Origin: Clavelina lepadiformis | Taxonomy: Eukaryota > Chordata > Ascidiacea > Aplousobranchia > Clavelinidae | Direction of reading: 5' to 3' | Length of the DNA: 64,000 bases | Assembly: GCF_947623445.1 (NCBI RefSeq) | Contig: NC_135240.1 | Location: 20,584,001-20,648,000 of the forward strand | Part shown: positions 60,501 to 64,000 of the stretch, one piece after another | Layout of the letters: every line of letters starts with the position of its first letter | How positions within the stretch are numbered: position 1 is the stretch's first letter | Position numbers and translations under genes: made by a program | Notes under the pieces: model-generated | The model's input: only the letters and a program-made list of their open reading frames with translations | Database searches by the model: none | Told to the model about the DNA's origin: nothing

Positions 60501-63500
60501 CAATTAAATCAATCCTGCTTTTGTATGGGATCTTCTAAGACAAGGCTGAAAATTTTGGTTGAAAAATTCACATTTGAGCAAATCTTCCAAATCTATTTTT
60601 ACCAACATTTTCTTGCAGCTTGGAACTTTTATGCATGCCTTATTGCCATATGGTAGTTGTACTAAATGATGCCGTCATGCTTAGCTTAATTAAATGTAGA
60701 ACCATTCATCTGAAATAATAGAATAAGGATATGCAAAGCAACATAACCTCACACCTCAAAAGATGTTCGTTTTTCACAATGCAAACCGTGAAGTAGTCGC
60801 AGTCTACAATGAAGAAAAACAAACTTGCCCGAAGCAGAAACAAAACTCCTGATTCAGGCCCTGAATCACTGTTGTCGAGTTCATATTTGGACACCGCACA
60901 GCGAACGGAAATCGCGAGGACTCGTCGATTATGGTTAAGATATACTTGTTCTTAGACGATGAAGGTATCGGTCCTAAAGTCGATGCTAATTCGTTCCGTT
61001 GGCTTTGTAGCATTTATTAACGCCGTCTGGGGAGTTCTGTAAAATCTTGGTTTATTTTCAGCGCATATTTTATAGTTCGAACATATATTTCGTATTTCGT
61101 CGGTTGAAAAGGGTAAGTTCTTCATGCGAATAAAGTGCAACATTCTGGTGACTCCAGGATGGCCCAGGTTATTATGGATGTCTTCTAGTTGACTTGTTTG
61201 ATTGATAGAGGCGCTAGTTGATCTTGAGAGACAGTCTGCGACCGGGTTCATTTTGCCAGGATGGTAGCGAATTGAGTAATTAAGAGAGGCAAGCTCCAAA
61301 CGCCAAGTTTGGATTTTATTGTTTTTGGTTTTCGTGCGACGACGATTGTCAAGCATGCAAGCTACAGATCGTTGGTCAGTTACTAGTTCGAAGCTTTGGC
61401 GTTGTAATAGATCTTTCCATTTTTGAGTAGCTTCTTTTTCCATAGCTGGATACTTCAATTTACTTCCGCGCAACATACGTGACATGAAAGCGACCTGTCG
61501 TCCACCTTGATTTAGAGATGCTAATTCAGCAACATCTGAAGCGTCGCACTCAACAACAAATGGCGTAGTCTCATCAATGGATTGTAATGAGGTGGTGGCC
61601 AGTTCCGTTATAAGCTGGTGAAACGTTTGCTCGGAATCTTCACTGAGGGGAAAGGACTGTTGTTAGTGGTTTCACCTTGTCGGAAAACCGTGGAATCCAC
61701 TTCGAATAATAAGACAGGAAGCCAAGAAGGCGTTGTAGAGCCTTTTTGTTCTGTGGGAGAGGATATTCTTGAAGTGGCTGTAGTCGGTCAGGATCTGGTT
61801 TGATTTATTTGTGTTGGACTTGGTAACCAAGAACGTTGATTTGACAAACCGATTTGACAGTCAAGCTTTCATTGAATGTTAAGTTTCGGCATTTGAATAC
61901 GCTAAGCAGTTTTTGGACATTATCGTCATGTTCTTGTTGTGTCCTGCCGCAGACCGTGACGTTATCTTGGTATGCGAAAATGTCATTCAGATTTTCTTCA
62001 ATGATACGGTCAATTGCTCTCCGGAAGTTGATCCCTCCGTTTGTGACGCCATACGGAATTCTTTTGTTAACTTGCCATCAGCTTCGAACGCTGTGTAGAC
62101 ACGGTCGGTTTCTAATATCGGGAACTGATGATATGCGGATTTCAAGTCGAATTTTGAGAAGACGGAGTACTTTGCAAGTTCAGGTCATCTATTCTTGGAA
62201 ATGGATATGCATCTACGTGAGTATAAAGGTTAATCGTTTGTGAGTAGTCCACCCAATTCGTGTTTTTCCTTCAGTGCGAACAACTACTATCTGTGCTCGC
62301 CACGGAGACCGGCTGGGTTCAATTACATCATCATCTTGCATTTTTTTGATTTCTACTCGAATAAATTGTTCGTCAGGTTTGCTATATCGTCGTGATTTAA
62401 CTGCAATAGGTTTGCAAAATTTTGGTAACTGTGGAAATAAGGTTTCGGTTGCAATTAAAAGATGTTCGTTTGTCACAATGCAATCGGTGAATTAGTCGTA
62501 GGCTACAATGAAGAAAAACACACTTGCCCGAAGCAGAAACAAAACACAAGAAATAATTAACATAAAATGAGGCGAGTTAACGAAGGAGTTTTCATTACAG
62601 TAGTATAATTCCCAACTAAAAAACAACACCAGCTTGCTTTTAATTGGTGTTCTTTTTTTTTAAAGAAAAGTTTGATGTAAGAGTTCAGAATTTTCAGAGA
62701 ATTCAAGTTTTAAGGTGTTTGCTGCCTCTTTGAACTAATGTTTAACATTATTACCAATGCAGCTTCGTTATTTGGTGAATGAAGTAGCTTAGATAAGCTG
62801 TATTCATTTTTGCAGAAAAGCCTAATTCAGCAAAAATTGCCACAAGGAAATCATCGAGAGGAAAAACAATGATTGAGAATTGTGAGCCAATCCAGCTAGA
62901 AGGTGATTTTACCGGCAATTATTGATAAAATTTTGAAAAATAGGCCTACTTTTGATCATCGTGGAATCAGGATTAAGAAGTACTGTAGTAATTTGATATT
63001 TAGTTGCCATTAACATGTATCATTTTATAGCCACTGTATGTGTGATTGCTCTTCACATAAATTGAAAATTACCCATTGGTCAAAGTTATGTTACCAATTG
63101 TTTTTGTAATAGAATATTACTTTGATTTTTTTATTTTGTGGTTTTATTAAATCATTAATTTCTTTATAGACGAAGTCAGGCCAGTTGCGAAAAGGAGTAG
63201 TAGCAGAAAAACTCCAACACCAAAAAAGACCAAATTGCGTAAATTTGCATTATATATAATAGAGAGCACAGACTTTAAACAAACAAACTTAATCACAAAC
63301 AGCTCACGTAAATTATCATATCTAAAATCCCACGGTTTGTATAGAAACAGCAAGTAATAAAGAAGATATCAAAAAAGTAAATATTGACAATGAACATATT
63401 AGTGAAGGTAAAATGCAGTTATATTTCAAATTATTTTCACCACTCGATATTGATCTTAATTTTTTTAGTTATTTGTATTAAAAAGCACAGAACCACTATT

Positions 63501-64000
63501 TTATTTGCTTAGCTTGCTATCATTTCTTTTACAAAACACTATACAGCAGATAAACCACACACTAAGCGATTGGGTAGAAAACCAGGTCATCTAAACAACA
63601 AGTCCACTTCACATACTTTTGCAGTTTCAGGTAAGTTATAGCATGTATGTTTAATTGTTTAGTAAACATTGTTTATCTTTAGTTAAGTCTTAAAAGCGCA
63701 GCTGTCTGTGAAGTAATATAAATGTTTTGTTCTGTTAGTGACTAAGTGTTGTTATTTTTTTAACATCAAGCGTTATATGATTTGTAGGAGAAAAGGAGGA
63801 GGAAGTAGAAATTAAACCTACAAATACAAGAAGAGCTGCAACTTCCAAAAAGGCCCTGAAATCTGGTATTGAATTTTAAATTGATGGTTAATTTGGTTAA
63901 AATAACTACCGGTACTAATTTTTATGCTTTTTGTAATTTTGACAGATGTAGATGTGAAAAACATTAACACAGCTGAGATCGTTGAAGAAAAGAAGGGAAA
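48572..64000 (+). CDS. MKI67: Ki-67 orthologue (FHA domain, PP1-docking motif, Ki-67-type repeats), 3' truncated by window
   Basis: Ki-67 coats mitotic chromosomes as a surfactant and recruits PP1 (family knowledge). I place 22 exons with continuous phases: 48572-48663, 49750-49855, 50263-50354, 50488-50564, 52881-53011, 53104-53177, 53316-55688, 55817-55879, 55995-56040, 56137-56204, 56316-56421, 57654-57812, 57972-59673, 59748-59807, 59930-60007, 60110-60160, 62816-62902, 63170-63238, 63345-63407, 63547-63630, 63788-63865, 63946 onward; about 1,904 residues so far. FHA domain in exons 1-4: TCMFGRSADCDIRVQLPYVS, NGKPMHG, VLTIVDRSFRFEYPEK. Exon 7 has RRVSFGPNLSPEQF and PPNTPVKKGATPTK, the RVSF PP1/Repo-Man-type docking block. 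Exons 11-13 match human SWADVVKLG, NSPCTIIIGKAH and SGIAEMFKTP regions. Exon 13 carries the repeats. Late exons are short, basic, one with an AT-hook-like GRKPG. The C-terminal LR domain would lie beyond the window. Confidence 0.9.
49163..49578. mobile_element. 416-bp hAT MITE in Ki-67 intron 1
   Basis: Inverted ends CAGGGGTGGGCAAACT with a perfect 8-bp target duplication ATTTATTC (49155-49162 and 49579-49586). The sequence after the left end, GCGGCTCGCAAGCCGCATGC, is itself palindromic. CAGGGGTGGGCAAAC termini are typical of hAT elements. No coding. Confidence 0.92.
51639..52146. mobile_element. 508-bp hAT MITE in Ki-67 intron 4
   Basis: Left end CAGAGCTGGACAACCACTCT and inverted right end CAGAGCTGGGCACAAGCGCA. 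A perfect 8-bp target duplication GTTAAGAC is at 51631-51638 and 52147-52154. Sub-terminal AAAAAAGAGTG and AAAAAAGAAGTG words occur near both ends. No coding capacity. Confidence 0.92.
54012..55110 (+). repeat. Five degenerate basic-serine motifs within Ki-67 exon 7
   Basis: In-frame motifs recur every 70-100 residues: HRRSSKIRPSLLKLQEV (about 54018), DIRPSRKCCNVFTSQEI (54311), QRRSSRRRSSLFLSQEV (54605), KRSSRQRSSLFADQQD (54816) and KKSRRRSHGDCIGMNRKQ (55044). The shared pattern is R/K-R-S-S..R.S-L-F-x-x-Q-E followed by acidic Ser-rich linker. Probably an old internal duplication inside an otherwise disordered region. Confidence 0.65.
58419..58985 (+). repeat. Nine 63-bp tandem repeats encoding 21-residue Ki-67-type repeats
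   Basis: Nine head-to-tail units, each reading (S/P)VEEHFGTKRIFKTP then (K/R)DKKSE, begin at 58419 and repeat every 63 bp; the first eight are nearly identical in DNA. The ninth diverges (FGTKRLFTTPKEAK). Two further degenerate protein repeats follow (GLSRLFALPRHKK, then LEGMEQLFSS). The FGTKRIFKTP core corresponds to the conserved AGFKELFQTP-type core of vertebrate Ki-67 repeats, with the threonine-proline phosphosite kept. Confidence 0.95.
60757..62560 (-). mobile_element. Degenerate Ty3/gypsy retrotransposon fragment in Ki-67 intron 16
   Basis: On the minus strand, pol parts appear in normal order with stops and shifts between them. From 62476 down there is an N-terminal RT region (RRYSKPDEQFIRVEIKKMQD, DDVIEPSRSPWRAQIVVV). 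From 61485 down there is RNase H (KYPAMEKEATQKWKDLL, RRTKTKNNKIQTWRLELASL, YSIRYHPGKMNPVADCLSR), the integrase zinc-binding part (HNNLGHPGVTRMLHF), and from about 60980 the integrase core start (YILTIIDESSRFPFAVRCPN). No LTRs were seen. About 85 bp at 60757-60840 repeats 62459-62545 in the same orientation. The element is dead. It explains why this intron is 2.65 kb. Confidence 0.85.

Overview
This is nuclear DNA of an animal. It is AT-rich, its genes are split by spliceosomal introns (GT/AG), and it is full of DNA transposons. The recognisable genes (DOK adaptor, GEMIN8, HENMT1, PICK1, TBCK, LACTB2, and a Ki-67/MKI67 orthologue with FHA domain and PP1-docking motif) fit an invertebrate deuterostome. 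An ascidian-like tunicate is my best guess, because Ki-67 and GEMIN8 look chordate-like while the genes are compact. That assignment is inference only.

Layout: 1-5 kb is gene-poor, with one short hAT transposon. From 5 to 14.7 kb two genes lie on the minus strand: a nine-exon DOK-family adaptor (4996-11260) and, 616 bp upstream of it, a four-exon GEMIN8 (11876-14733). From 14.7 to 22.5 kb there are only repeats, including a tRNA-derived SINE at 20.04 kb. HENMT1, the small-RNA 2'-O-methyltransferase, lies on the plus strand at 22562-27054 in five exons, with hAT elements in two of its introns. From 27 to 34.7 kb there are short non-autonomous DNA transposons (several with clear target-site duplications), a foldback element, a LINE 3' end and a tandem duplication. 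From 34.8 to 41.1 kb three plus-strand genes with uninterrupted coding regions follow one another: PICK1, TBCK and LACTB2. From 41.7 to 46.8 kb is a nest of transposons: a mariner fragment, a complete-looking 2,990-bp Mutator-like element, and a LINE 3' end. From 48.57 kb to the end of the window runs a 22-exon (so far) Ki-67-like gene that is cut off by the window edge; its introns hold two hAT elements and a Ty3/gypsy remnant.

The most notable item is the Mutator-like element at 42333-45322. Its terminal inverted repeats are minisatellite arrays (unit about 14-16 bp, core GGACGATTCAACCC) facing each other around a MULE transposase domain, and it is bounded by a perfect 9-bp target duplication. 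The architecture resembles the FB-NOF foldback elements of Drosophila. A decayed relative of the array lies at 11.64 kb. Second is the Ki-67 orthologue: it keeps the FHA domain and RVSF motif, but its repeat region is a nearly identical 63-bp (21-residue) tandem array rather than the roughly 120-residue repeats of mammals.

Exon models were built by hand from reading frame, splice consensus, phase continuity and remembered family features; no alignment or search was run.
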